From NCBI GenBank assembly GCA_021397845.1, contig CM038046.1, positions 4,879,001 through 4,943,000 on the forward strand: 64,000 nt of DNA, in the 5' to 3' direction. This DNA comes from Areca catechu. Its lineage: Eukaryota > Streptophyta > Magnoliopsida > Arecales > Arecaceae. The position numbers and the translations under genes are program-made. This document shows positions 47,404 through 57,261 of the stretch, piece by piece (within the stretch, counting starts at the first letter, position 1; each line of letters opens with the position of its first letter). Below the pieces are notes generated by a model. The model was not told the origin of the DNA, did no database searches, and worked only from the letters and a program-made list of their open reading frames with translations.

Positions 47404-47444
<41 letters not shown>
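47387..47444. repeat. C18-A40 homopolymer junction at the LINE 3' end
   Basis: Eighteen C (47387-47404) are followed directly by forty A (47405-47444). The A-run is the LINE poly(A) tail; the C-run ends its 3' untranslated region. Exact lengths are unreliable in any assembly. Confidence 0.85.
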
Positions 47445-47447
<3 letters not shown>

Positions 47448-49600
47448 GCCTGCACCCTGCCAGCCAAGAAATTACGGCCAAACCAGTATTTGTCCAACGA
47501 CATGCCATTTGCACCCGCTTCAGCCAAATCCATGCTAAATGCGCTCCGATGCTCGTATCAGCGCCATCATCCACCAGTCAACACCCAAAGAAGGTCAATA
47601 AAGCCCAGAATCTTCCGGTGTCAGAAAGCAGGCCCCGACAAGCAGGCATGGAAGTTTTACCAAATCCGTTTACAAGCTGCTGAAAATAGTCAACATATAC
47701 AATTCGAAGACTTTCTCATGCTTCAACCTTGCTCATCCATAGGATACCCCACTCTTTCCGGAGGTTTTACTGTCCAGCAGAACATCAAGACTAATCTTGT
47801 TAACTTTTGTTAGCCACCAGTATCTTTCGATTACTGTCATAACTCCTAGGATTTCCCACTGTTTTGGGAAGCAATGGGATTGATAGACTAAGGGCATAGA
47901 CTTGTCCAATAGCTAAATCTAGCATGCATGGAGTCCAGAACAAGATCAGCCAGCTCAGGGCTTCAAAATTATGCAAAAAATAACGATTCCATAAGCAGTG
48001 CTGGTAGGAAAATAAAAGTTTTCTCAATCCTAAGATCGATCAAATGATTAGAATCATGATAATATAATATAAAAAAAAGTATTACAATGTATTTGCCATG
48101 TTTCTCGATGCTCACATGAACACTGCAAGCATAGTCCTCTCCAGTCTTTCTCAGAAAGGCGGTTCTCGATGGAAAAAATCACCGTATCATCAATCATCAA
48201 ATACTTGATATATATAAATAGAGGAAGTGGAGAGGAGACCTGGCCAATAAAATGAAAATATCCTAACTGACCCTCCTATCATGAGTCAAGTCAGACTAAA
48301 GCCTACACTATGCCGCCTCAACCACACCAAATCACATGAAGTGCTCCTAGCCCAAACAATGATCACATAATGATGGACTTAACCTACGTCTATCAACATG
48401 GACCATAAAATCAACCCGGATTTTAATAATAGAAAAATATCAGTTAATGTTAAGTCAAATCAAAAAAAAATTTATATTCTCCCATTTGGCTACATTAGTT
48501 ATAATTTTGAAAATATCTTATTTTTAAAAATAACTCTCGGGTTGAAAATAAAATGTGAAGACCATATGATCCATAGACAGCACCTATAAATGATTCGGTC
48601 CAACAATATCCATGATGTCGAATCATGGGACCGTTGTACTACTTAACCGATACAAGACTTATTCATGATTACAAGTATCATAAACACCAACAACATGAGT
48701 CTTGGTATGGTAGTGTAGCAAGAAAATAACATCAAGGTGATCAAATAAAATGTGCTATTTTTCATTGTCAATCATTCGATTTCTCTTCAACATGTTTAGA
48801 AATAAAAAAAGCAAGAGAAATTGTGGTGGCATCAAACAACAAGCCATCATGTCTCACATATTCAACAATGGTGTCAATGACAAGACATCACAACAAATCT
48901 GAAACTCGACACTAGATTTCAGTCAGGTTCATAACTAAAAGAGATATCTCATAATCAAAATAAATTAAATATAGATACCCTCAATCAAGATTTCTCTTTA
49001 ACCATATGCTTTATAACAAGCTAGAAAAATCTCACGACTTCAAAAGAAGTCTGTATGTCTCCAAATACAATGAGATCTCATAATTATCAAATGAAACATA
49101 CCCAAACAACTGTCATTCTCAAGATAAAAATACATTCTTGAGATACTATGTTCAACTGTCATTCTTAAGATAAAAATACATGCTTGAGATACTATGTTGT
49201 ATTTTATTATTCCACATGTGCACATACAACTATATATGAATATAATCCATCAACTAACATGTCAATAATGTATATAAATTATACATAATAGAAAAATAAA
49301 TGAAACTAAGCTTTATAATAATAAAGTATAAATATAAAGTCACTCCCACTAATCAAGTATAACAAAATAATTCAATATGCCCATATTTTTAACATACTTT
49401 GAAAAGCATATGGGCTTCAAAATTATTGGTTAGAGGATTAGCCAACATGGACTTTATACACTCGATACTTATGTATCCATGGATTACAATCCAGCAATCA
49501 ATGACAAATAAAGTTTGTCAATTAAGTCAATGTATAAATACATCAAACTCTCACTAATCCAAAAATCAAAGGATTTTAAAATGTCCATATTCTTGACATG
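47445..49600. other. AT-rich region left of element A
   Basis: No gene recognised. A TATA-like motif ATATATAAATAG lies near 48208-48222. A 58-bp tandem duplication (GATAAAAATACATTCTTGAG type) lies near 49120-49200. The character is the same as 59420-61900, so element A split one older AT-rich block, possibly the remains of another retrotransposon. Confidence 0.4.
49596..49600. repeat. Target-site duplication of element A (left)
   Basis: ACATG, identical to 59415-59419 directly after the 3' LTR. Confidence 0.9.
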
Positions 49601-51639
49601 TGTTACAGTAGTAACCGACCCTTTCAGCCCTGGCACAACGGTGGGTCCACTTGAAGAGATCAGTCCCTGTGGAGGTCAGGTCGGCAGCTTGGCCAGCCCA
49701 TTTTGGTCAGACCCAGGTCCGCTCCAGCCACCCCAGCTCGGCACCCTCTCTGTGCCTCGGTCCGCGTGCACGGGAGGTACGCGCATCCAGATCACTTCGC
49801 CAGAGTCACGCCCGTGCGCGTCCGTGCCAGGGCAAACTGGCACCTGGCTCTGCACCGCCCAAGCCTGTGCCAGGGCAGCATTACGCCTCTCCTCGGTCCG
49901 TGCGCAAGGGAGGCGCGACCCCGACCGACGCGGCACATGCCCAGCATCTCCGAGCCCGGCGCCTTCGAGTCCGGCTTCTCCGGCTCCGCGCGAACCAGTT
50001 GCCCGCACGTCCCCTCCGGCTCTCCCCGAGCCCCGGCGCCACCAAGCTCAGCACCACGGTGCGTGCTCCCAGCTCCGCGTGCTCCCCTCAAGCTCCACCT
50101 GAGCCCCGACGCCTCTGAGCTCAGCACCGCTGCGCGAGCTCCCAGCTCTGCATGCCCCTGTCCGACGCCATCGAGCCCCGGCCCCTCCGGCGTCCAGCCG
50201 ACCTCGGTATGCCCAGGGCGACGCGCCCCCGCGCCCAGTTCTGGCTCCCCAACCTCGCCAACACGGCACGAATCCACCTGTGTCCGGTCGGCGCCTCCGA
50301 ACTCGCCACCGTGGCATGCCCAGGGCAGCGCGCCTCGAGCCCCGAGTCCTCCGGCTCGCCCGACCTCGCCAGCGCGCCCAACGCGGCACCCCCGATGCTT
50401 CCGAGCCCGGCGCGGCACGCCCAGGGCAGCGCGCCCCCGCACCTTGCTCCGTCCATCCACCTGCGGGAGACCAACACCACGGACCCTCGACTCCCCCAGC
50501 TTGGCACCGTGGCACGCTCGCCTGGCACACCCACACCTCAGCCCAGTGGGACCCCGACTCGACAGCGTCACGACCAAGACCGGCTCCTCCGACTCTGGCC
50601 CGCGTGGCGCCCAGTTCGGCACGCCCGCGTGGCACCCATTTCTGTCCGCACCTGCTCCGCACCCCAGCACACCCGCAGTCTAGCTCCGCCCTCCTGCGAT
50701 CTAGTTTCGACCAGGAGCAACGTGTGGGTCCGCAGTGTGTGGGTTCGCATCCACACGCATGGGGCCTTGCACCTCGCCTCGATCAGCATGCATGGAGGCC
50801 CCCACGGGCCTTTTCTCGGTCCGCGTGCCTACGTGACAGCCTGGAGCAGCATCCCAGTCGGCTCGGCACTTCGGCATCTCAGCCCAGCTCGGTCACTTGG
50901 TGCATCGCATAGTACGGTCTCATTCATGTGGGCCCGGCATGTTTCCCGAGGGACCCATCCATGTGGGCCCGGCGCTCTTTCCAATGATCCCCCTCCACGT
51001 GGGTCCTATGGCACGCCACCTGCAAGGAAGGTTTGCATTTAAGTTTCCTAAGCTACTGTTTACGCTAACTAGTGAATAATGCCTTGCCCAAGGTATTGTA
51101 CCCCTGTACCAACTTCCTGAATCACCCAGAAGAAGAAGGTTCACCAGCCCATCATGGCCTCATAAGCCACCCTAGCTTGACAAGTCTACATCAGGACCGG
51201 CATGCCTCCCCAAAAGTAACAGGAACCATTCGTCTGCATAAAGACCAGCATGGAGAGGTAAGGGGAGGTAAGAAACAATACACTCTATTCATTATCACCC
51301 TCTGGCAGCAGAGAATCCACAAGCTCTCCGTCTCAGAAGTCTCTTATTTTCCTTCTATTGTCCCGCTGACTTGATCTTCGGAATGCCTCTGCCGGAATCC
51401 CCAGCGCAGGTCTCCCCTATTTTGCAGGTCTGCCCGATAGAGGGATGATACGATGAAAATTTCTCCCACCAGAGAGGCCAACAGGAAGACCACAACACAG
51501 TATCAAGCCCCTTTATCCCTACAACTACGACTTTGTTCTCCTTGATCATCTCCGACCGACGAGCCCGGTGACACTGACAGGGAGTCCACTCACCTGGGCC
51601 ACGTAAGAAGCTACATGCCAGGCGATCTAGGCGGTAACA
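49601..51639 (+). repeat. 5' LTR of element A
   Basis: 2039 bp, strongly GC-rich over 49670-50900. Long open frames on both strands (up to 326 residues) consist of Ala/Pro/Arg/Ser low-complexity sequence and differ by frameshifts from the other LTR, so they are not genes. Confidence 0.9.
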
Positions 51640-51642
51640 GTT

Positions 51643-51660
51643 TGGCGCGCCAGATAGGGG
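51643..51660 (+). other. Primer-binding site of element A (tRNA-Arg CCT)
   Basis: TGGCGCGCCAGATAGGGG, 3 bp after the LTR end. It matches 17 of 18 positions of the complement of the tRNA-Arg(CCT) 3' end with CCA (tRNA gene at 11380-11452). Confidence 0.88.
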
Positions 51661-52000
51661 GGGCAGATCCACGCTCCTCGACAAGGTGGGATGACAGTTT
51701 CCACCTTTGTCCTTAGTCCCCGAGGGACAGTCCGGGGGCACGGGGATGGGGGCACGAGAACTTCTCCCTCTCTCTCGAGGCCCCAAGAAGCAGCCTCGAT
51801 CAAAAAATCTTAAGCTGTGAAGGTGCGTCGCCACCCTCGACAGGGCAGCAAGCATCAAGCCAAGGATGGAGCCACCTCCTGGCGGTGCCACCATCCAGGA
51901 GCCCCACCAAAAAAAAAAAAAAGACGAAGAAGAAAAAAAATGGAGAGAGAAGAAGAGGAAAAAGAAGAGAGGAAGGGTTTGGCCATCATGAAGAAGAAAG

Positions 52001-53010
52001 AAATCCATGCAACGTGGCTCCCAACTCTCCCATGCAACGGAGTTTCCTCCCATGCAACGGGACTTACTCCCATGCAACGGGGCTTGCTGCCATCCAATGG
52101 AGCTTCCTCCCATCCAACGGAGCCATTTTCCTTATGCAGCAGGAGTCTTCTCTCCTCCCGTGCAACATGCAACGGAGTCTCATGCTCCCATGCAACGGAG
52201 TTCCCTCCCATGCAATGGAGTTTCCTCCCATGTAACGGACTCCTATCTTCCATGCAACGAGAGTCTTATACTCCCACGCAACAGAGCTTACTCCCATGCA
52301 ACGGAGCTTCTCCCCGAGCCACGAAGCTCCCCATGCAACGGAAGCCTCTCTCCCCCCAGGCAGTAGAGCCTCCTCCCGAACGACAGGACTCCTATTCCCC
52401 ATGCAATGGAGTCGTCTCCCTCGTGCAGCGGAAGCCTCTTTCCTCCCTCGTGATGGAGTTCCAACTCTCCCATGCAGCAACGGGAGCCTCATTCCTTCCA
52501 TACAACGGAGTATGCTCCCATGCAGCGGGACTTACTCCCATGCAACATGCAATGGAGCCTCCTCCCATGCAGCGGAGTCTCTCCCCTATGCCATGAAGTT
52601 CCTTCCCATGCGACGGAGTTTGCTCCCATGCAACGGGATCTCCTCCCATGCAATGGAGCTTACTCCCTCGTGCTACAGGAGTCTCATTTTCTCCCACGCA
52701 GCAGGGTCTCATCTCCTCTAAGCAACAAGGTCTTCTCCTATCTTCCATGCAACGGAGTTATTTCCCTCATGCAACAGAGGTCTCACTTCCTCCCAGGCAG
52801 TGGAGGTTATTTCCCTATGCAACAGGAGCCTTATGCTTCCATGCAACGAAGCTCCCTCCCATGCAACAGGAGCCTTATGCTCCCATGCAACGAAGCTCCC
52901 TTCCATGCAACGGAGTCTCATGCTCCCATCCAACGAAGGACCGTCTTCCCATCCAACGGAGCCTTGCTCCCCGTGCAACCGGGTTCTATGCTCCCGTGTA
53001 ACGAGCGGAG
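52001..53010. repeat. 20-bp minisatellite array in element A
   Basis: The basic unit is about 20 bp, e.g. CTCCCATGCAACGGAGTTTC, seen cleanly at 52018-52120 and with longer, more varied spacers to about 53010. The core CATGCAACGG recurs dozens of times. Because 20 is not a multiple of 3, the same short peptides (PCNG, SHAT, MQRS) appear in rotation in all three plus frames, giving long open frames without function. Confidence 0.92.
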
Positions 53011-53519
53011 TCTCGTTCTCTCCCAAGATGGCAGTCGGCGAACCTAATTCTGGCCTGCACGAGGAAAAAATATATCTTTGTTTATTCATATAACCGGAGT
53101 TCAACAGGTAACTCCTTCTCCACTACCTTTATAAAATAAAAAAAAACTATGTTTCTGTTTTACAGGAAAAGCTCCTGCAAGCTCAGAACGCCTAGGCTGG
53201 AGCCTTGTCCTCCTCCCCTAGGGCGAGCCCCTCGAAGGCTAGAGCCACCTGAACTGGAGTCGGGCCGTCGATGCCCTCCACCAGGCTGAGCCTCTTCGAG
53301 GATGATCCCCTTAGACTGGAGTCGAGCCCTCTTGGAGATGAGGCCCGAATCCCACGTCCTTCAGCACCACAGATCGGACCATGCTCCAGCACTGGCGAGC
53401 CTAGCTCCCCGGCATCAAAGCCCGGGAAAACGTCTTCTGGCATCAGGTCTCAGAGCCCAGTGCCAAGACCTCAGTCTCGAGCCTAGCTCCAAGACACCAA
53501 GGACCGAAGCTCGGACTTC

Positions 53520-53790
53520 CAGCATCAACGTCCCCGAGCCCAGCTTCAGGATGCCAGCTCAAGACCGGAGCTCAGATCTCCGCCCAAAGGACCCTCGAGC
53601 CATGCAGCTCTCAGTCATCAACATCCCCGAGCCCAGCTCCAGGACGCCGACCCAAGACCAGAGCTCAGATCTCCGACCAAGGGATTTTCGAGCCAAGCCA
53701 CTCTTAATCTCAAACGTCTCCGAGCCTAGCTCCGAGACACCAAGAGATCTTGGGGCCAAGCAGCTTCCATCAACGCCTCGAGCCTAGCTC
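53520..53790. repeat. About 80-bp repeat units, element A
   Basis: Units with ATCAACRTCCCCGAGCCCAG, CTCCAGGACGCC and GAGCTCAGATCTCCG recur; a further copy lies at 54250-54390 beyond the next array. Confidence 0.8.
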
Positions 53791-53898
53791 CAAGGTGCTA
53801 AAGACCTGAGCCAAGCCCTCAGGCAACCCCTGGACCCGAGCCCAGCTCCACGACCAGGAAGGCCTCGAGCCTAGCTCAAAGGCAATCAAGTCCTGTAA

Positions 53899-54240
53899 CC
53901 CTCTTCTCTGATCTCACCACTCGAAAAGAAGACGAGAAGGGAAGGAAAGAAAGAGAACGAGAGAGAAACACGGCAAGCACCCTCTTCTCTGATCTCCCCA
54001 CTCGAAAAGAAGACGAGAGGGGAAGGAAAGAAAGAGAATAAGAGGGAAACACGGCAAGCACCCTCTTCTCTAATCTCCCCACTCAAAAAAAAAAAGAGAG
54101 AGAGAAAAGAGAATAGAAATGAGAGGGGAAGGAAAGAAAGAGAACGGAAGGGAAATACAGTAAGGACCCTCTTCTCTGATCTCCCCGCTCATCAAAAAAG
54201 GGAGGGGAAGGAAAGAAAGAGAATGAGAAGAAAACACAGC
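53899..54240. repeat. 81-bp purine-rich repeat array, element A
   Basis: Four units starting CCTCTTCTCT at 53900, 53981, 54062 and 54168 (periods 81, 81, 106), each followed by GAAGGAAAGAAAGAGAA. The third unit is extended by an A/GA run. Confidence 0.9.
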
Positions 54241-54539
54241 AACAAAGCTACCACTCCTCGAGCCCAAGATCGGAGCTCAGATCTCCGGCCGAGGGGCCTT
54301 CGAGCCATGCAGCTCTCAGTCATCAACATCCCCGAGCCTAGCTCCAGGATGCCAACCCAAGACAGGTGCTCAGATCTCCGGCCAAGGTACCTACAGGCAC
54401 CACGTCGAAGGAGGCTGCCGTGTCGGATGCCAAGTCAACTCTCCAAACCGGATCGCTCTGCCGAGCTGAGCTGAGCTCCCTCGAGACAATGAGCCGAGCT
54501 CCATCCTCCGCCAGGTCAGACCGCAAGCTCGGGACACCT

Positions 54540-54785
54540 AGGCCGGAGCCGTACTCTGCCCTCCAGAGCGAGACCCTCGGAGGTTTGAGCCCTGTGGTTG
54601 GAGTCGAGCTCAGCACTCCTCCGCCATGTGGAGCCTCTCCGAGCGTGAGCCCTCTGGACCGGGCCCGCACTTTACCCTCCAGAGCGAGACCCTCGGAGGC
54701 TTGAGCCCTATGATCGGAGTCGAGCTTAGTACTCCTCCGCCACGTGGAGCTTCTCCGAGCGTGAGCCCTCTGGATCGGGGCCAAG
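54540..54785. repeat. About 120-bp tandem duplication, element A
   Basis: Two copies of a unit with CCAGAGCGAGACCCTCGGAG and GTGGAGCYTCTCCGAGCGTG, at about 54559 and 54679. Confidence 0.85.
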
Positions 54786-55299
54786 AAGCTTCCGAGGCTC
54801 TGTATTCAAGCCAGAAGTCAATCAAGCTTCTCCATAAAACAAAGCTGAGGCCAAACTCCCTAATGAAGCCGAGCTTCTCACCAAAGTCAAGCCCTTTGAT
54901 GACACTAAGTTCTCGGCTGAGATCACACTCCCGTTGGAGATGAGAAAGACTAACCCCCACTATGGCTGGGGAAGGCAACGAACGAAGGCAACATGATCCC
55001 CAAAAGAAGGAAGCTGTGAAGGCCCAGTCACTTCACGCACACCATGCAAGACTATGGGGTGGGGGTTTTGTCCTCCACTCCATGCAAACTTGACGAAAAG
55101 GGTGATCCTGTCCCTCCACACAATATGGGTGTTGGATAGTACAAAACTAATAAGTGCATACATCATCGTCACCAACATTATTCTCGACCACTAGGATGCA
55201 CAAGGCCGACCACCGTGGAAGCTTGTGATGGCTGCACCTCCACCGGCTGGAGAATACGATGGCCGCACATGCACTAGCAGCTCTACCATCCCAAGAAGG

Positions 55300-56140
55300 A
55301 GGAACACATCCGTCCGACTCCAAGTCTGGCGAGGTTAAGAGCTGAAATCAAGCTCCTCAGTTCAGCCGAGCTGAACTCGATAAAGCCAAGCTGCAGCTCC
55401 CCACTGAGCACCACATCTACCGCATGACCTTCAGTTTAGCTCTTGCCTTGCCACAGTCTGGAGATGTCCGCGGAGACTCCAAGAAATCCCGCCATCTACC
55501 AAGAAAACTCACAGTTTGGCATTTGCTGTACTTAAAGTCCGGAGATGTTCATGGGAAGCTCTGGAGCTCCAACCGTTCATGACTCACCTCCTAGCATGGC
55601 GAACCAGCAGCTCCACCATCCCAAGGAGATAAGAACCCCTCCTTAATAATTAAAATTCCTCTCTGGTGCAACTTGCTCTTCACCAATACAGGAACACATT
55701 CGTCCGACTCCAAGTTCGGCGAGGTTAAGAGCTGAAATCAAGTTCCTCAGTTCAGCCGAGCTGAACTCGATAAAGTCGAGCTGCAGCTCCCCACTAAGCC
55801 CTACATCTACCGCATGACTTTCAGTTCAGCTCTTGTCTTACTCACAGTCCGGAGATGTCCGCAGAGACTCCAAAAAGTCCCGCCATCTACTGAGAAAACT
55901 CATAGTTTGGCATTTGCTATACTTAAAATCTGGAGATGTTCATGGAAAGCTCTGGAGCTCCAACCGTTCATGACTCGCCTCCTAGCATGGCGAACCAGCA
56001 GCTCCACCATCCCAAGAAGGAGGTAAGAATCCCTCCTCAATAATTAAAGTTTCTCTCTGGTACAACTTTGTCCTTCACCAACACAGGAACTCATCCATCC
56101 GACTCCAAGTCTGGCGAAGCTAAGGGCTGAGGTCAAGCTT
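55300..56140. repeat. About 390-bp tandem repeat, element A
   Basis: GGAACACATCCGTCCGACTC at about 55302 recurs at about 55690, with a third partial copy at about 56087. The first two copies are near-identical throughout, including CTTCAGTTYAGCTCTTG and ATGGCGAACCAGCAGCTCCA. Confidence 0.88.
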
Positions 56141-56310
56141 GTCAGTTCAACCGAGCTGAACCCAAACGAAGTCGAGCTGAAGTCAGGCTCTTCAGTTCAG
56201 CCGAGCTGAAATCAACCAAGCTAAATCCAAACGAAGCCGAGCTGAAGTCAGGCTCTTCAGTTCAGCCGAGCTGAAGTCATGCCCCTTGGTTTAGCTAAGA
56301 TGAAGCCAGG
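56140..56310. repeat. Short GCTGAAGTCAGGCTCTTCAG repeats, element A
   Basis: Three to four degenerate units with TTCAGTTCAGCCGAGCTGAA, following the 390-bp repeats. Confidence 0.75.
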
Positions 56311-56462
56311 CTCTTCACTGAGCCCCGCACCTATCATCCGGAGGTGTCCATGGGTAGCTCTAGGGGTCCAAACATCTGCAGCTCGCCTCCCAGCATGCCA
56401 AACGAGCAACTTTGCCACTACATGAAGGATGGGCCCATCTGCCCAACTCCGGGTTTGGCAAA

Positions 56463-56877
56463 TAAAGACCAGACACCCCGGTACCTAAAGATCGGACACC
56501 CCGGCATCTAAAGACCGGACATCCCGGCATCTAAAGCCCGAAGTCATCGACGCCTAAAGACCGGACACCCCGACATCTAAAGCCCGAAATCACCGGCGCC
56601 TAAAGACCGGACACCCCGGCACCTAAAGACCGGACACCCCGGTACCTAAAGACCGGACACCCCGGCATCTAAAGCCCGAAGCCACCGGCGCCTAACGACC
56701 GGACACCTCGGCACCTAAAAACCGGACACCCCGGTATCTAAAGCCCAAAGTCACCGGCGCCTAAAGACCGGACACCCCGGCACCTAAAGACTGGACACCC
56801 CGGTATCTAAAGACCGGACACCCCGGTGCCTAAAGACTGGGCACCCCGACACCTAAAGACCGGAAATCCCGGCACTC
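56463..56877. repeat. 23-bp tandem array, 18 units, element A
   Basis: The regular unit is TAAAGACCGGACACCCCGGC plus three bases, about 18 copies without length change. A variant TAAAGCCCGAARTCACCGGC occurs at units 4, 6, 10 and 13. The array lies about 370 bp before the 3' LTR. Confidence 0.95.
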
Positions 56878-57245
56878 CTAGACCAAAGATACTGGCACCT
56901 TAAAGTGGGAAATAATGAAAGTCCCACACTAAAAGCCTCATCAAAAGCTTTGAGGAGTGCTCTTAGCCCAACTATGTGCCTGATCATACCTGTGTGCACC
57001 CAAGCTGTGCACCTCACTGACCCCTTCTTCCATGGCCCCGCCTTCTCTCCAGTCAAAGGGGAGTCAATCTGAAATGCTAGCACCATCGAAATGTAGCTAA
57101 CCTTCAGTCAAGGTACTTACGGGCAAGTGAGTTTCAAAAAACACCACCTCCTATTTCTGTTTTGCAGGTATGCTACGACATAGAGCTGGACGGATAAAAA
57201 ACTACTCCCTTCATCCAAAACGAGAAGAAGAAATGCCTTGGACTC

Positions 57246-57255
57246 AGGGAGTGGG
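57246..57255 (+). other. Polypurine tract of element A
   Basis: AGGGAGTGGG, followed by CGCATC and the LTR start TGTTACAG. The GGGAGTGGG core also precedes the 3' LTR of element B. Confidence 0.65.
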
Positions 57256-57261
57256 CGCATC

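Larger units (their letters stand above)
37205..47444 (+). mobile_element. L1-type LINE, nearly full length, broken by two DNA transposons
   Basis: In order: ORF1 (about 37290-39005), endonuclease start (39010), RT (43600-45470), zinc-finger region (46427-46702), RNase H (about 46890-47260) and a poly(A) tail (47405-47444). Without the hAT at 40314-43550 and the MITE at 44468-45360 the length is about 6.1 kb, normal for a plant L1. Many stops show it is inactive. The 5' end is approximate: related sequence starts near 37205, where an internal near-duplication of the ORF1 leader occurs. Confidence 0.85.

Noticed and set aside
49651..50912. Long open frames of 155-326 residues on both strands in the 5' LTR of element A
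   Set aside because: Ala/Pro/Arg/Ser low-complexity translation on both strands, no domain, and the matching 3' LTR breaks the frames by indels; caused by GC content.
51817..53047. Open frames of 259 and 191 residues with PCNG/SHAT repeats
   Set aside because: Produced by a 20-bp minisatellite rotating through frames; no conserved protein.
53271..54978. Several open frames of 100-160 residues
   Set aside because: They lie in tandem repeats of element A and shift between frames from unit to unit.
56463..56877. Regular 23-bp array considered as a CRISPR-like array
   Set aside because: Units are directly adjacent with no unique spacers, in a plant retrotransposon; a simple tandem repeat.
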